From assembly GCF_000315795.1 (NCBI RefSeq), contig NZ_ANHY01000003.1, positions 347,188-411,187 on the forward strand: a DNA stretch of 64,000 nt, read 5' to 3'. Made by a program: the position numbers and the translations under genes. Positions 54,154 through 62,678 of the stretch are shown one piece after another. Below the pieces are notes generated by a model. The model ran no database searches. It worked only from the letters and a program-made list of their open reading frames with translations, and was not told where the DNA came from. This DNA comes from Caenispirillum salinarum AK4 (lineage in GTDB: Bacteria > Pseudomonadota > Alphaproteobacteria > Rhodospirillales > Rhodospirillaceae). Within the stretch, counting starts at the first letter, position 1; each line of letters opens with the position of its first letter.

Positions 54154-54648
54154 GTGCTCGTCCGCGTCTACCGCAACATTCCCCGCAACTGCCTGACCGT
54201 CGCCCACATCGGCGACGACGACAACTGGAAGGTCGCCCACTATTCCAACAGCGTGCTGCTGGCCGATGTGGAAATGGTGGTGATCGAGGCGAAGCGGTTC
54301 GACTACCTGCGCTCGGGGCGGGTCAACCTGCACGCCTGGCTGGAGGGGCAGCTTGTGGCGGCGGACACCTTTGCGCTCGATGACGCCGAGGCACCGCGCT
54401 CGGACATCGTGGAGAACCGCTTTCCCTGGGTGCCCGAGGCCGATGTGGTGGCCGAGGTGGCGCGCGACTGCACGGCGGTCGGCTACAATCCCGACCGGGC
54501 GCGGTTCTTCTACGAGAAGGAAACCATGGACGCCATCGAGTCGGCGCCGCTGACGCTGGCCGAGGCGCCGGCCAAGTGCTACGCCTTCGCTCCCGACGAC
54601 GTGCCGGCCGACGTGGCGCTGGACCAGCTGCTGAAGGAAGCCGCCTGA
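54154..54648 (+). CDS. Conserved hypothetical protein, 164 aa
   Basis: From a GTG at 54154 with CAGGAGAG upstream. Soluble, acidic, without motif I recognise; MLVRVYRNIPRNCLTVAHIG and HYSNSVLLADVEMVVIEAKR suggest beta strands, the second half is helical (VAEVARDCTAVGYNPDRARF). Codon use is normal for the window. It converges on the next small gene. Confidence 0.72.
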   Translation: MLVRVYRNIPRNCLTVAHIGDDDNWKVAHYSNSVLLADVEMVVIEAKRFDYLRSGRVNLHAWLEGQLVAADTFALDDAEAPRSDIVENRFPWVPEADVVAEVARDCTAVGYNPDRARFFYEKETMDAIESAPLTLAEAPAKCYAFAPDDVPADVALDQLLKEAA

Positions 54649-54694
54649 TCCGGCGGCCTCGCTTTGCAGCTGTGGGGGGTGCAGATGTGCGGGG

Positions 54695-54973
54695 TCAGAC
54701 GGTCTGCCTGACCTTCAGTTCCTCGTGGCTGTCCACGAAGTGCTTGAGCACCAGTTTCAGCTTGGCGGCGTGCGCCATGTGGCCGTGCGCCTTGGCGGTG
54801 GCGATGTCGTCCAGGATGAAGCGCTGGACGCACAGGCTGCCGTCGGGGCACTGCATGATGTAGTTGCCAAGCTCCGCCGCCACGATCTCGGGGATGTGCT
54901 CGTGCTCGGCGATGGCGTCGATTTCCTCGGGGCTCAGTTCGCTCATGGCGATGCAGTCGTCAATGGACAGCAT
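54695..54973 (-). CDS. Conserved small hypothetical protein, 92 aa
   Basis: From the ATG at 54973. Helical protein with MSELSPEEIDAIAEHEHIPE, then IVAAELGNYIMQC, and a C-terminal helix (AHAAKLKLVLKHFVDSHEEL). Two Cys in MQCPDGSLCVQRF are spaced seven apart. A good candidate for a real gene given its regular helices. Function unknown. Confidence 0.75.
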   Translation of the reverse strand: MLSIDDCIAMSELSPEEIDAIAEHEHIPEIVAAELGNYIMQCPDGSLCVQRFILDDIATAKAHGHMAHAAKLKLVLKHFVDSHEELKVRQTV

Positions 54974-55145
54974 GACGAACGTCTCCTGCTCGTGACCCGC
55001 CGCCGCGCCTGGCCTGTGCCGGTATCCCCGGTCTTGTCCTGGGCGGTTGCGCGGCGACCTCCCGTGCGGCGGTCCGCATGACACGCCGCATGTCGGGATA
55101 ACCGCCGAGGCCCCGATTCGATCCGCGTTGAATCGCCGAAATTCG

Positions 55146-55838
55146 TTACGGGTTTAGATCGCGCAGCGCGAACAGGGCCTTGGACTTGAACTCCCTGCGG
55201 TAGAGCACCAGAGCCACCCCCGTGGTCAGCACCGCGAAGACCGCCGGCCCGATCAGCCACCCCAGCGCCGCCAGCGCGAAGAAGTACGCCCGAAGTCCGC
55301 GGTTGAAATGGTGGCCGGAGCGCGCCGACAGCATCGCCGCCACTTCGGCGATGCGCTTGCTGTGCGCGCTCTCGCCGTCCGCCGCCGCCGGCAGCCCGCC
55401 GACGGTGATGGAGCAGTAGTTCGCCAGGCGGAAGGCCCAGGCGAACTTGAAGAAGGCGTAGATGAAGATCACCAGCAGCCCGGCGGTCTTGATCTCCAGC
55501 GCGGCGGGCTGGGCGGCGTCGGTCAGCGGCAGGCGGGCCAACGCCAGCGCGCTCTGGTCGGCCACACCGATCATGGCAATCAGGCCGCCGATGACGAAGA
55601 TGGTCGTCGACGAGAAGAAGCCCACGCCCGTCAGCAGGTTGCCCAGGATGTTGGTGTCTATCATGCGCAGGTCCCGCCGGGCGGCCTCGTGCATCCAGGC
55701 GCGGCGGCGGGCGTTCATGGCCGCCGTGATGCTGCGGGCGTGCGCCGGCCCGTGGTCGGCATAGGCAGTGTAGGCCGCCCAGACGGCGAAGAACCAGACG
55801 AGCGCGGCGCCGTCCCAGACGTCGATCCATTCCAGCAT
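55146..55838 (-). CDS. DUF599 membrane protein
   Basis: 230 residues. Four to five transmembrane helices (ALVWFFAVWAAYTAYADHGP; ILGNLLTGVGFFSSTTIFVI; KTAGLLVIFIYAFFKFAWAF; AYFFALAALGWLIGPAVFAV). The NxRRRAWMHEAARRDLRMIDT-like region between TM1 and TM2 is typical of DUF599. Function unknown. Confidence 0.88.
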   Translation of the reverse strand: MLEWIDVWDGAALVWFFAVWAAYTAYADHGPAHARSITAAMNARRRAWMHEAARRDLRMIDTNILGNLLTGVGFFSSTTIFVIGGLIAMIGVADQSALALARLPLTDAAQPAALEIKTAGLLVIFIYAFFKFAWAFRLANYCSITVGGLPAAADGESAHSKRIAEVAAMLSARSGHHFNRGLRAYFFALAALGWLIGPAVFAVLTTGVALVLYRREFKSKALFALRDLNP

Positions 55839-56166
55839 GTGCGGGTAAGGCCCCCTCGGTGATCCATCGGGGGCAAGGGTAACCCGGCCGCATCGGCGGG
55901 GCTACCGCCCCCGTCGCTCCGGCAGGGGGGAAGGGTCGGGCGGCGACGGGGGCGGGTGCCAGCGCGGCAGCCGTGCAAGACGGCGGAGGAAGGTGATCAG
56001 CGCGCCCCCACCTTCCAGGCTGACCCTCAAAGCGTCGCCGTTTCGGCCCGTTGCGAACAGTGTGCGGAAGGGGCAGCGGCATCGGCAGCCGGCGTACCCC
56101 GTCGGACGGTTCCGCCTCCGCCCTCCCGACCAGCCGCCAGGTCCCCGGTCCCGGCGGCCGGCGGGG
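55839..56166. other. Gene-free stretch
   Basis: 328 GC-rich bases between two minus-strand genes. I see no ORF, promoter or terminator I can support. Confidence 0.5.
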
Positions 56167-56697
56167 CTAGAGCGGCATGCGGTCCTGGACGGCCTCGATG
56201 CCGGCCTTGGCGCAGGCGGCGTCGTCCTCGCCCGTGGGTGCGCCCGAGACGCCGACACCGGCGATCAGCCCGCCGTGCCATTCCATGGGCTCGCCGCCGC
56301 CGAGCATGAGCACCCCGGGAATGTCCCGCGCCCCCGACTGCTGCTCACCGGCCGCGGTGTTGGCGATCAGGTCCACGGTGGGCGTGCGGAAACTGACGGC
56401 GGTGTAGGCCTTGCGGATGGCCGTCTCGGGCGTGTGCGGCCCGGCATAGCGGGCGCGGATCAGCGACTGCGGCACGCCCCAGCGGTCGGTGACGGCCACG
56501 GCGACCTGATAGCCCTGCTCCAGGCAGTGCTGCATGGCGGCCTCTGTGATGGCGTGCGCCAACTCGGGCGTGAGCGCGTTGTGCTGGACGATGGCGTCCT
56601 CCTCGCTCTGCGCCAGGGCGGGCCCCGTGGCGGCCGTGGCGGCGAGGGCGGTGCCGAGGGCGAGGGCGGCAACGGCCATGTGCTTACGCTGTATCAT
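56167..56697 (-). CDS. GlcG/HbpS-family secreted heme-binding-like protein
   Basis: 176 residues with a signal peptide (AVAALALGTALAATAATGPA). The family core ITEAAMQHCLEQGYQVAVAV, RKAYTAVSFRTPTVDLIANT and PGVLMLGGGEPMEWHGGLIA, then GVGVSGAPTGEDDAACAKAG, is clear. HbpS members bind heme or act as sensors; GlcG is linked to glycolate. With a signal peptide this one is periplasmic. Heme binding itself cannot be shown from sequence. Confidence 0.88.
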   Translation of the reverse strand: MIQRKHMAVAALALGTALAATAATGPALAQSEEDAIVQHNALTPELAHAITEAAMQHCLEQGYQVAVAVTDRWGVPQSLIRARYAGPHTPETAIRKAYTAVSFRTPTVDLIANTAAGEQQSGARDIPGVLMLGGGEPMEWHGGLIAGVGVSGAPTGEDDAACAKAGIEAVQDRMPL

Positions 56698-56820
56698 CGG
56701 CGTTTCTCCCTGTGTCTCCCTGTCTGCGCCCGTCCGTCATGGAGGGGCGCGCAGAAAGTGTAGCACGGCGAAGAAAGGGGGCCGATGCACCGGCGGCGTC
56801 CTCCGAAAGGGGAGGGTGCG

Positions 56821-56973
56821 TCAGGTCAGCGCCACGACACTGGCGATGATGCCGGCGGCGACGGTCACAATGCCCACGACGCCGCCGCCGATGGCGCCCT
56901 GGCGCCAGAGGACAACAGCCATCGCCACGATCAGCGGCGCCAGCGCCAGCATGGCGAATTCCTTGTCGGTCAT
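56821..56973 (-). CDS. Small two-helix membrane protein, 50 aa
   Basis: From the ATG at 56973. Almost entirely hydrophobic: FAMLALAPLIVAMAVVLW, a short polar turn (RQGAIGGG), then VVGIVTVAAGIIASVVAL. The frame is open further upstream but only in low-quality sequence. Its regular two-helix layout argues for a real gene. No function known. Confidence 0.5.
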   Translation of the reverse strand: MTDKEFAMLALAPLIVAMAVVLWRQGAIGGGVVGIVTVAAGIIASVVALT

Positions 56974-57098
56974 CCTGAAACGACTCCATGCGAAGGGCGG
57001 GCGGCCGATGATCGCCTCGCCCCGCCGCCGCGCGCCTTGATCCCCGACAAGGGGAAAGGCACCCTTCTGGTGCCACCGAAGAGGGAGGACCCATCCGC

Positions 57099-58436
57099 AT
57101 GTCGCTGACACAGGACCGCGCCGCCTTGATCCGCACGGAATTGAAGGCCGTCGACGGCGCCCCGCCGCGGCCGAAGGACCCGCTGCCCAAGCATCTGAAG
57201 ATGGCGCGCTCGCCGTTCCGGTTCTTCCGGGGCTCGGCGCAGCTGTTCTACGCCGACCTGGCATCGGGGCTGCTGCCCGTGCCGGAGGCGCTGCGCGACG
57301 TGCCGCTGACGCGCGTGCAGGGCGACTGCCATTTCTCCAACTTCGGCTTCCTGACCGAGGAAGGCTCCCACGGCGATGCCGTCATCTGGTGCCCCAACGA
57401 CTACGACGACGCCTGCATGGGGCGGACGGCCTGGGACCTGCTGCGATTCGCCGCAAGCCTGGTGCTGGCGGCGGAATACGCGGTCGGCGTCTGCGGCGGC
57501 ACCTACGAGATGGAGGACGACGACCCGGTGCCGCCGGGCACCGCCCCCGAACCCGAGGCTGCCGCGCGCGCCATCGAGTCGTTCCTCACCGCCTATGCCC
57601 GCGCCTGCGCCGACGTTGTGGGCGACCCGGACGCGCGCGACCGCGTCATCGGCGGCTTCAAGAAGAAGCACGCCCTGGGCCCGGCCGAGCGCAAGGCCCG
57701 CAAGCGCACCGCCGGCGGCAAGAACTTCGAGACCAAGTCCAGCCTCGCCAAGGCCGCCGAAGTGCGAGACGGCGCCTGGCGCTTCCGCGACATTCCGGGC
57801 CGTCACGGCCGTCTGGACGCGGCGGAAAAGGCCGACATCGTCGAGGCGTTTCGCCCCTATGTGGACGACGCGATTCTGGACGTGGTGCGGCGCCTGGGGG
57901 CCGGAACGGGATCGGTCGACGTCGACCGCTATTACCTGCTGGTGGGGCCGCCCAGGCTTGACCCAACGCGGCCGCATCTCAACCACGTGGTGGAGGTGAA
58001 GCGGCAGAAGCCGGCGGCGCCGCTGCGGCACTTCCCCGACATGAGCCCCACCAACCGGCTGGACCCCGCCCACCTGACCGTCGACTGCCAGCGTGTCATG
58101 CAGCGCCGCCCCGACATGGTGCTGGACGAGGCCCGGTGGCGCGGCCACCACTGGCTGATCCGCTCGCGCCACTTCGCCCGTGTCGGCCTCGACCCGGAGG
58201 TGCTGATCTGCGAGAAGCCGGCGCGCATGATCGAGGAATACGCCGAAGCCTGCGGCGAGGCTCTGGCCCTGGCGCACGCGCGCGGCGACCGGCGCTCCAC
58301 CGACCTGGAAGCCGCCATGGCCGAGGCGCTCGCCATCGACCGCACGCGCGAAACCATCAACCGTGCGGCTGTCGACTACGCCGCGCAGGTGGTGGAGGAC
58401 TGGGCGGCGTTGCGGGGACTGCTGAACGACGGCTGA
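57099..58436 (+). CDS. DUF2252 protein
   Basis: 445 residues (GAGGGAGGA upstream). The kinase-like fold segments LTRVQGDCHFSNFGFLTEEG, VIWCPNDYDDACMGRTAWDL and LLRFAASLVLAAEYAVGV match DUF2252, whose Asp-rich motifs recall aminoglycoside phosphotransferases. Function is unknown. It stands alone between opposing genes. Confidence 0.88.
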   Translation: MSLTQDRAALIRTELKAVDGAPPRPKDPLPKHLKMARSPFRFFRGSAQLFYADLASGLLPVPEALRDVPLTRVQGDCHFSNFGFLTEEGSHGDAVIWCPNDYDDACMGRTAWDLLRFAASLVLAAEYAVGVCGGTYEMEDDDPVPPGTAPEPEAAARAIESFLTAYARACADVVGDPDARDRVIGGFKKKHALGPAERKARKRTAGGKNFETKSSLAKAAEVRDGAWRFRDIPGRHGRLDAAEKADIVEAFRPYVDDAILDVVRRLGAGTGSVDVDRYYLLVGPPRLDPTRPHLNHVVEVKRQKPAAPLRHFPDMSPTNRLDPAHLTVDCQRVMQRRPDMVLDEARWRGHHWLIRSRHFARVGLDPEVLICEKPARMIEEYAEACGEALALAHARGDRRSTDLEAAMAEALAIDRTRETINRAAVDYAAQVVEDWAALRGLLNDG

Positions 58437-58496
58437 GGGCCGGGTTGACGGGCGAAGAAGCCAAGGGCTCCCTCGCCCGCCCCCGGACGGGAATGC

Positions 58497-59357
58497 CTAC
58501 CGTTCGGGCTTGAGGGCGGCGGCCGGTTCCGCGCAGGTCGGCGCCGCGGCGGCGGGCTGCGCCGGGGCCGTTTCCGGCAGGCGCGGCAGGTGCGGCGGCG
58601 GACCGAAAAGCTGCCGCGACAGGTCCACCATCTCGGCGTCGAACAGGCTCAGGTATTCGGTATCGTCGGCATAGGCGCGCCAGCGCTCGGTCACGCGCAT
58701 GGCGCCTGCACGGCCGTCGTAGGCCAGCCCGTCGAAGGAACTGCCGCCGTTGCAGGCGGCCACCGTCTCGATGCCCGCGTCCGTGAAGGACAGGCCGAGC
58801 CGTGCGGCAATCTCCGCCCGGTACGCCCGCTCCGAGGCCCAGCGGTTGTAGAGGATGGGCAGCGGATGCCGGCGGCTGCCCTTGCGCGGGCGGGTGTTCA
58901 GCGCCTTCAGCGCGGTGCGGGCATGCTGCTTCCACATGCGGGCGGCGGTGGCCCGGGGCAGGTCTGCACCCATGGCCCGGCGGCTGGCGAACAGGTTGAA
59001 CGGGTCGCGCAGGATGACGACGTCCAGGCGCCGGCCCGAGGGGCCGACCCAGGCGTCGTGGCGGTCTTCAAAAACCCGGCTGAAGGCGTGGGCGTTGTAG
59101 CTGTCCTCGTAGGAGTGCAGCAGCAGGTCCTTGGGACTCAGCCGGCCGCCGGCTTCGGCATCAAGGTCGAAATTCTCCCACGAGGCCCGCCATGGTCGGC
59201 CGTCGCTCAAGGGCCGGCAGCTTTCGAAGGGATTGGTCTTGCCCTCGGCGCAGTTGAGAAAACACACGCGGCCGTCGGCCTGCCGCATGATCCAGTCGAT
59301 GATGGCGTGGTTGCCGCTGCGCGACATGCCGCTTAGTCGGATTTCCGTCCTGTTCAC
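58497..59357 (-). CDS. Sulfotransferase-like P-loop protein
   Basis: 286 residues from a GTG at 59357 with GGAGG 13 bases upstream. The N-terminal loop LSGMSRSGNHAIIDWIMRQA resembles the PAPS-binding loop of sulfotransferases (PRSGTT). VVILRDPFNLFASRRAMG resembles the 3'-phosphate-binding region. The C-terminal 30 residues are low-complexity Pro/Ala. Substrate unknown; could also be a glycan kinase of similar fold. Confidence 0.75.
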   Translation of the reverse strand: MNRTEIRLSGMSRSGNHAIIDWIMRQADGRVCFLNCAEGKTNPFESCRPLSDGRPWRASWENFDLDAEAGGRLSPKDLLLHSYEDSYNAHAFSRVFEDRHDAWVGPSGRRLDVVILRDPFNLFASRRAMGADLPRATAARMWKQHARTALKALNTRPRKGSRRHPLPILYNRWASERAYRAEIAARLGLSFTDAGIETVAACNGGSSFDGLAYDGRAGAMRVTERWRAYADDTEYLSLFDAEMVDLSRQLFGPPPHLPRLPETAPAQPAAAAPTCAEPAAALKPER

Positions 59358-59527
59358 GGTCAGTCCGTCCTCCTGTGGCAGAAGCTGTTGTTTTCACCGG
59401 GATATTCGGCCCCCGGTGATAAGGCTGCCTGAAGTAGAACGCCACCGTTTTTTATGGCCATCTTAGGCTCTTCTTCTGTATCTTCCCGCTGCTGTCCAAG
59501 TCTTTCGATGGAATCAGGAACTTGATC

Positions 59528-60004
59528 ATGTCCCGCCGCCGTTCGTCTTCCCGTGCTGCCGTCACCCCGGCCGATGCCCTGCGCCTGACGCGCAGCGTGG
59601 TGACATCGGGCGAGATGCTGACGGCGGCGGCGGCCACGATCAGCCTGCGCACGTCGGCCTTGGGCCTGGCGGCGCTCGGCCTTGTGCCCCACGATGCGCG
59701 GGAGTCGCAGCGCATGGTGGCGGAGAAGGCGGAAGCCGCCGTGGACGCGGCCACGGCCGCCGCCGCCGCCCTGCCGGCGGCGCAGAGCCATGTGGCCGGG
59801 GCCATGGCCGCGCACTGGATCGAATGGGGCCGCTGGGCCGCCATGCCCTTCGCCGCCGCCCCGCCGGTTGCCGCTACGGCAGGGCTGTCGACGGCGGCCT
59901 GGACGGCGTGGCTGTCGGCCTATGACGCCGCCCTGCGCCCCTACCACAAGCGGACCACCGCCAACGCCCGGCGCCTGTCGCGCAAGGGCGGCAAGAAGGC
60001 CTGA
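59528..60004 (+). CDS. Phasin-like protein
   Basis: 158 residues from the ATG at 59528 (AGGA nine bases upstream). Ala-rich amphipathic helices. ESQRMVAEKAEAAVDAATAA and the C-terminal LRPYHKRTTANARRLSRK match the small phasin-like proteins often seen in alphaproteobacteria. These coat polyhydroxyalkanoate granules. No PHA synthase gene is in the window. Confidence 0.65.
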   Translation: MSRRRSSSRAAVTPADALRLTRSVVTSGEMLTAAAATISLRTSALGLAALGLVPHDARESQRMVAEKAEAAVDAATAAAAALPAAQSHVAGAMAAHWIEWGRWAAMPFAAAPPVAATAGLSTAAWTAWLSAYDAALRPYHKRTTANARRLSRKGGKKA

Positions 60005-60204
60005 TCCGCATGGCGTTTCCGGGTAAGGCGAAAAGTAAAAAGGGCGTATGGGCCGTCCGTCCGTGATGCCGTTTATGCACAGTCGGGGCGGCGCCTAGTC
60101 AACAAGAAGTCGAGTCCCATGCCGTATTTTTTCGCCGACTTCGCGGTAGCGCAACAGGCGCTGCGCGAACGGCGTTGTGCGGGAAAATTCTGGGAGTTCG
60201 AACC

Positions 60205-61119
60205 ATGGCGACTTCATCCAATGTCCGCCGCCACGGCCAAAGCGCCCGCCAGGCTGGTCGCGAGGCCGGGCGCCAGGCGGAAAAGGGCGGCCGCAAGGGC
60301 CTCACCATGCTGGCCCGGGCCGGCTACGCGGCGCGCGGCATCGTCTACATCGTCGTCGGCGTGCTGGCGGTGCTGGCGGCCATTCAGGGTCTGGGCGTCT
60401 CCACCGGCGGCGCCGAGGGCAGCACCACCGGCACCAAGGGCGCCATCCAGGCGATCCTCGACCTGCCCGCCGGCACGTGGCTGGTGGCGGCCATCGCCGT
60501 CGGCCTGCTCGGGTTCACCCTGTGGCGGCTGGTTCAGGGCTTCGGCGACGCCGACAGCCACGGGAGCGATGCCAAGGGTTGGGCCATCCGTCTCGGCATG
60601 GTGTTTTCGGGGATCATCCATCTGGGCCTGGCGCTCTATGCCGCCTCGCTGATCTGGACCGGCCTGGCGATGGCGGGCGGCGGGTCGGGCGGTGGCGGCG
60701 GTGGCGGCGGTTCCGCCGGCGTCACGGCATGGATCATGCAGCAGCCGTGGGGCTACTGGGTGATCGCGGCCTTCGGCGTCATCGCCATCGGGGTCGCCGG
60801 ATCGCAGGTCGTCAAGGCGGTGAAGAAGAAATACAAGGACAAGCTTGATCCCCGCGCCGCCAACTCCGGTTGGATCGACAAGGTCGCCCGCTTCGGGCTG
60901 GGCGCCAAGGCGCTGGTGCTGGCGATGGTGGGCGTGTTCCTGATCTCGGCCGCCTTCGGCTCGGGCAGCGCCCAGTCCGCGGGACTGCCGCAGGTCCTGG
61001 CGACCCTGCAGGCTCAGCCGTACGGCGCGTGGCTGCTGGGCATCACGGCGGCCGGGCTGGTGGCCTTCGGCGTGTTCGGCCTGGTGCAGGCCAAGTACCG
61101 CATCATCCCGCAGCCGTGA
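60205..61119 (+). CDS. DUF1206 membrane protein
   Basis: 304 residues from the ATG at 60205. A basic N-terminus is followed by three repeats of a two-helix unit, each opening with a similar segment: LARAGYAARGIVYIVVGVLA, GWAIRLGMVFSGIIHLGLAL and KVARFGLGAKALVLAMVGVF. This triple layout defines DUF1206. A Gly-rich stretch (GGGSGGGGGGGG) joins units. A strong terminator follows. Confidence 0.9.
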   Translation: MATSSNVRRHGQSARQAGREAGRQAEKGGRKGLTMLARAGYAARGIVYIVVGVLAVLAAIQGLGVSTGGAEGSTTGTKGAIQAILDLPAGTWLVAAIAVGLLGFTLWRLVQGFGDADSHGSDAKGWAIRLGMVFSGIIHLGLALYAASLIWTGLAMAGGGSGGGGGGGGSAGVTAWIMQQPWGYWVIAAFGVIAIGVAGSQVVKAVKKKYKDKLDPRAANSGWIDKVARFGLGAKALVLAMVGVFLISAAFGSGSAQSAGLPQVLATLQAQPYGAWLLGITAAGLVAFGVFGLVQAKYRIIPQP

Positions 61120-61134
61120 TGGCGCCGAAAACGG

Positions 61135-61175
61135 AAACGGGGCGGCGGCCCGCCATTGGACCGCCGCCCCGTTTT
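61135..61175 (+). terminator. Rho-independent terminator of the DUF1206 gene
   Basis: AAACGGGGCGGCGG (61135-61148) pairs perfectly with CCGCCGCCCCGTTT (61161-61174), then a T run. Confidence 0.88.
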
Positions 61176-61281
61176 CGTGTGACCGGCCCCCACAAGGCCC
61201 CGGGAGCCGTTCAGGATCTGTCAGCGCGTCGTCCGGCCCTTTCCCTCCCCGGGCCGGCTGCGGCTGAGATCGTCGCCGTCG

Positions 61282-61692
61282 TCAGGCGCTGTTTTCGAGA
61301 AACGTCAGGATCGCCGCCTGCTGCTTCTTGCCGAGGCGGTTGAAGGCCACCAGCAGGCGCAGTTCCTCGGTGCTGATGGCGTTCTCGCCGCTGGACTGCG
61401 GCAGGGTGTCGGCGCCTTCCTGGAAGTCTTCGAAGAAGAACGACACCGGCACCTTCAGCACCCGCGCGATCTCCCACAGGCGGGAGGCGGAGATGCGGTT
61501 GGTGCCGCGCTCGTACTTCTGGATCTGCTGGAAGGTGACGCCGATCTGCTCGCCCAGCTCCTGCTGGGTGAGGCCGAGAAGCGTGCGGCGCAGGCGAACG
61601 CGGCGGCCGACATGGCGGTCGAGCGGGTGACCCTCGCGGACGGCATCCTGTTCGGGCGCCGCTGCAGAGGCCTGATTGGGGAGGGGCATCAT
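61282..61692 (-). CDS. XRE-family transcriptional regulator
   Basis: 136 residues from the first of two adjacent ATG codons (61692), with GAGG just upstream. HTH VRLRRTLLGLTQQELGEQIG, VTFQQIQKYERGTNRISASR. C-terminal extension of about 55 residues ends in LGKKQQAAILTFLENSA. Similar to alphaproteobacterial regulators with a C-terminal helical tail. It diverges from the LuxR gene across 253 AT-richer bases that could be a shared control region. Confidence 0.92.
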   Translation of the reverse strand: MMPLPNQASAAAPEQDAVREGHPLDRHVGRRVRLRRTLLGLTQQELGEQIGVTFQQIQKYERGTNRISASRLWEIARVLKVPVSFFFEDFQEGADTLPQSSGENAISTEELRLLVAFNRLGKKQQAAILTFLENSA

Positions 61693-61906
61693 GGTTCCTC
61701 GCAATGCATAGTTACGTACGACGACTTCATGCTACCTATTGCTTCCATGCCCCCGCAAGCCCTATCTTCACGTTAGAGGAAGTAATTCGAATAAAATTGC
61801 GCCGCATAACTGTGTGTGGTGATCTTGCAATTATTTGGAGTGGGCGACCTTGGTCTTAAGCGGCCGCAGTCGCCTGTAATGGGGGCGCCTGCAGGCCTGG
61901 CTGCGG

Positions 61907-61915
61907 TATTATGAT
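61907..61915 (+). promoter_or_regulatory. Candidate -10 of the LuxR gene
   Basis: TATTATGAT (61907-61915) offers two overlapping -10 hexamers, 31 bases before the ATG. No good -35 precedes it, which suggests activation by a regulator. Confidence 0.4.
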
Positions 61916-61945
61916 ACGCTCGGGTTGAGGCGAGGGAAGACTGCC

Positions 61946-62671
61946 ATGTCCATTGCGCAATTCGTGGAGAACTCTCAGCAAGCCGGGTCGCTGGACGACC
62001 TGCGCGCCCTTCTGGTGGACGAGACGCGGGCACACGGGTTCGACTACACGGTGTATTGCCAGGTCTCGCGGTACCAGGCCAGCGGCGATCCCGCGAGCCT
62101 GGTTCCCGTCAGCACGCTGCCGGAGGTCTGGGTGGCGCACTACCTGCGGAACGGCTACAGCGACATCGATCCCGTCATCCACCGCGCCCGCCATACGGCG
62201 CGGCCTTTCCTCTGGCGGGACGTGTGGGACGCCGGCCTGCTGCGCAAGCAGAAGGACCTGCGCGAGGAGTCGTCGATGGTTGGGCTGCGCAGCGGCGTGA
62301 CGGTTCCCCTGTTCGGGCCGGGCGGCCAGGCGGCGCTGCTGTCGGTCTCAGGTGCCGATGCCGAGGCGGAGCGGCCCGATGTCGCCCGCGCCATCGGCGC
62401 CATCGGCATGCAGTTTCAGCTGGTCTACCAGGATCTGGCCCAGGAGGAGCCCGACGACGCGGTGCCGGCGTTCGTGCCCCTCACCCCGCGCGAGCGCGAG
62501 GTGCTGCTGTGGGCGGCGCGGGGGAAGAGCAACTGGGACATCAGCCAGATCCTCAACGTCTCGGAAAGCGCGGTGAACTTCCACATCACCAACGCCATGC
62601 GCAAGCTCGAGGCCAGTTCTCGCGTCCTGGCGGTACTCAAGGCGATCCGCCACGGCCTCATCATACCGTGA
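61946..62671 (+). CDS. LuxR-family autoinducer-binding regulator (LuxR solo)
   Basis: 241 residues from the ATG at 61946 (GAGGGAAGA upstream). The N-terminal autoinducer-binding domain keeps the acyl-homoserine-lactone pocket residues of TraR in register: W62, Y66, D75 and W90 (HYLRNGYSDIDPVIHRARHT), with a glycine at 117. C-terminal LuxR HTH LTPREREVLLWAARGKSNWD. No luxI-type synthase is in the window, so it is a solo here. Confidence 0.93.
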   Translation: MSIAQFVENSQQAGSLDDLRALLVDETRAHGFDYTVYCQVSRYQASGDPASLVPVSTLPEVWVAHYLRNGYSDIDPVIHRARHTARPFLWRDVWDAGLLRKQKDLREESSMVGLRSGVTVPLFGPGGQAALLSVSGADAEAERPDVARAIGAIGMQFQLVYQDLAQEEPDDAVPAFVPLTPREREVLLWAARGKSNWDISQILNVSESAVNFHITNAMRKLEASSRVLAVLKAIRHGLIIP

Positions 62672-62678
62672 AACGGCG

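Noticed and set aside
61860..61900. A lux box upstream of the LuxR solo
   Set aside because: CTGTAATGG and CCTGCAGG look suggestive, but spacing and symmetry do not fit the 18-20 base lux-box form.
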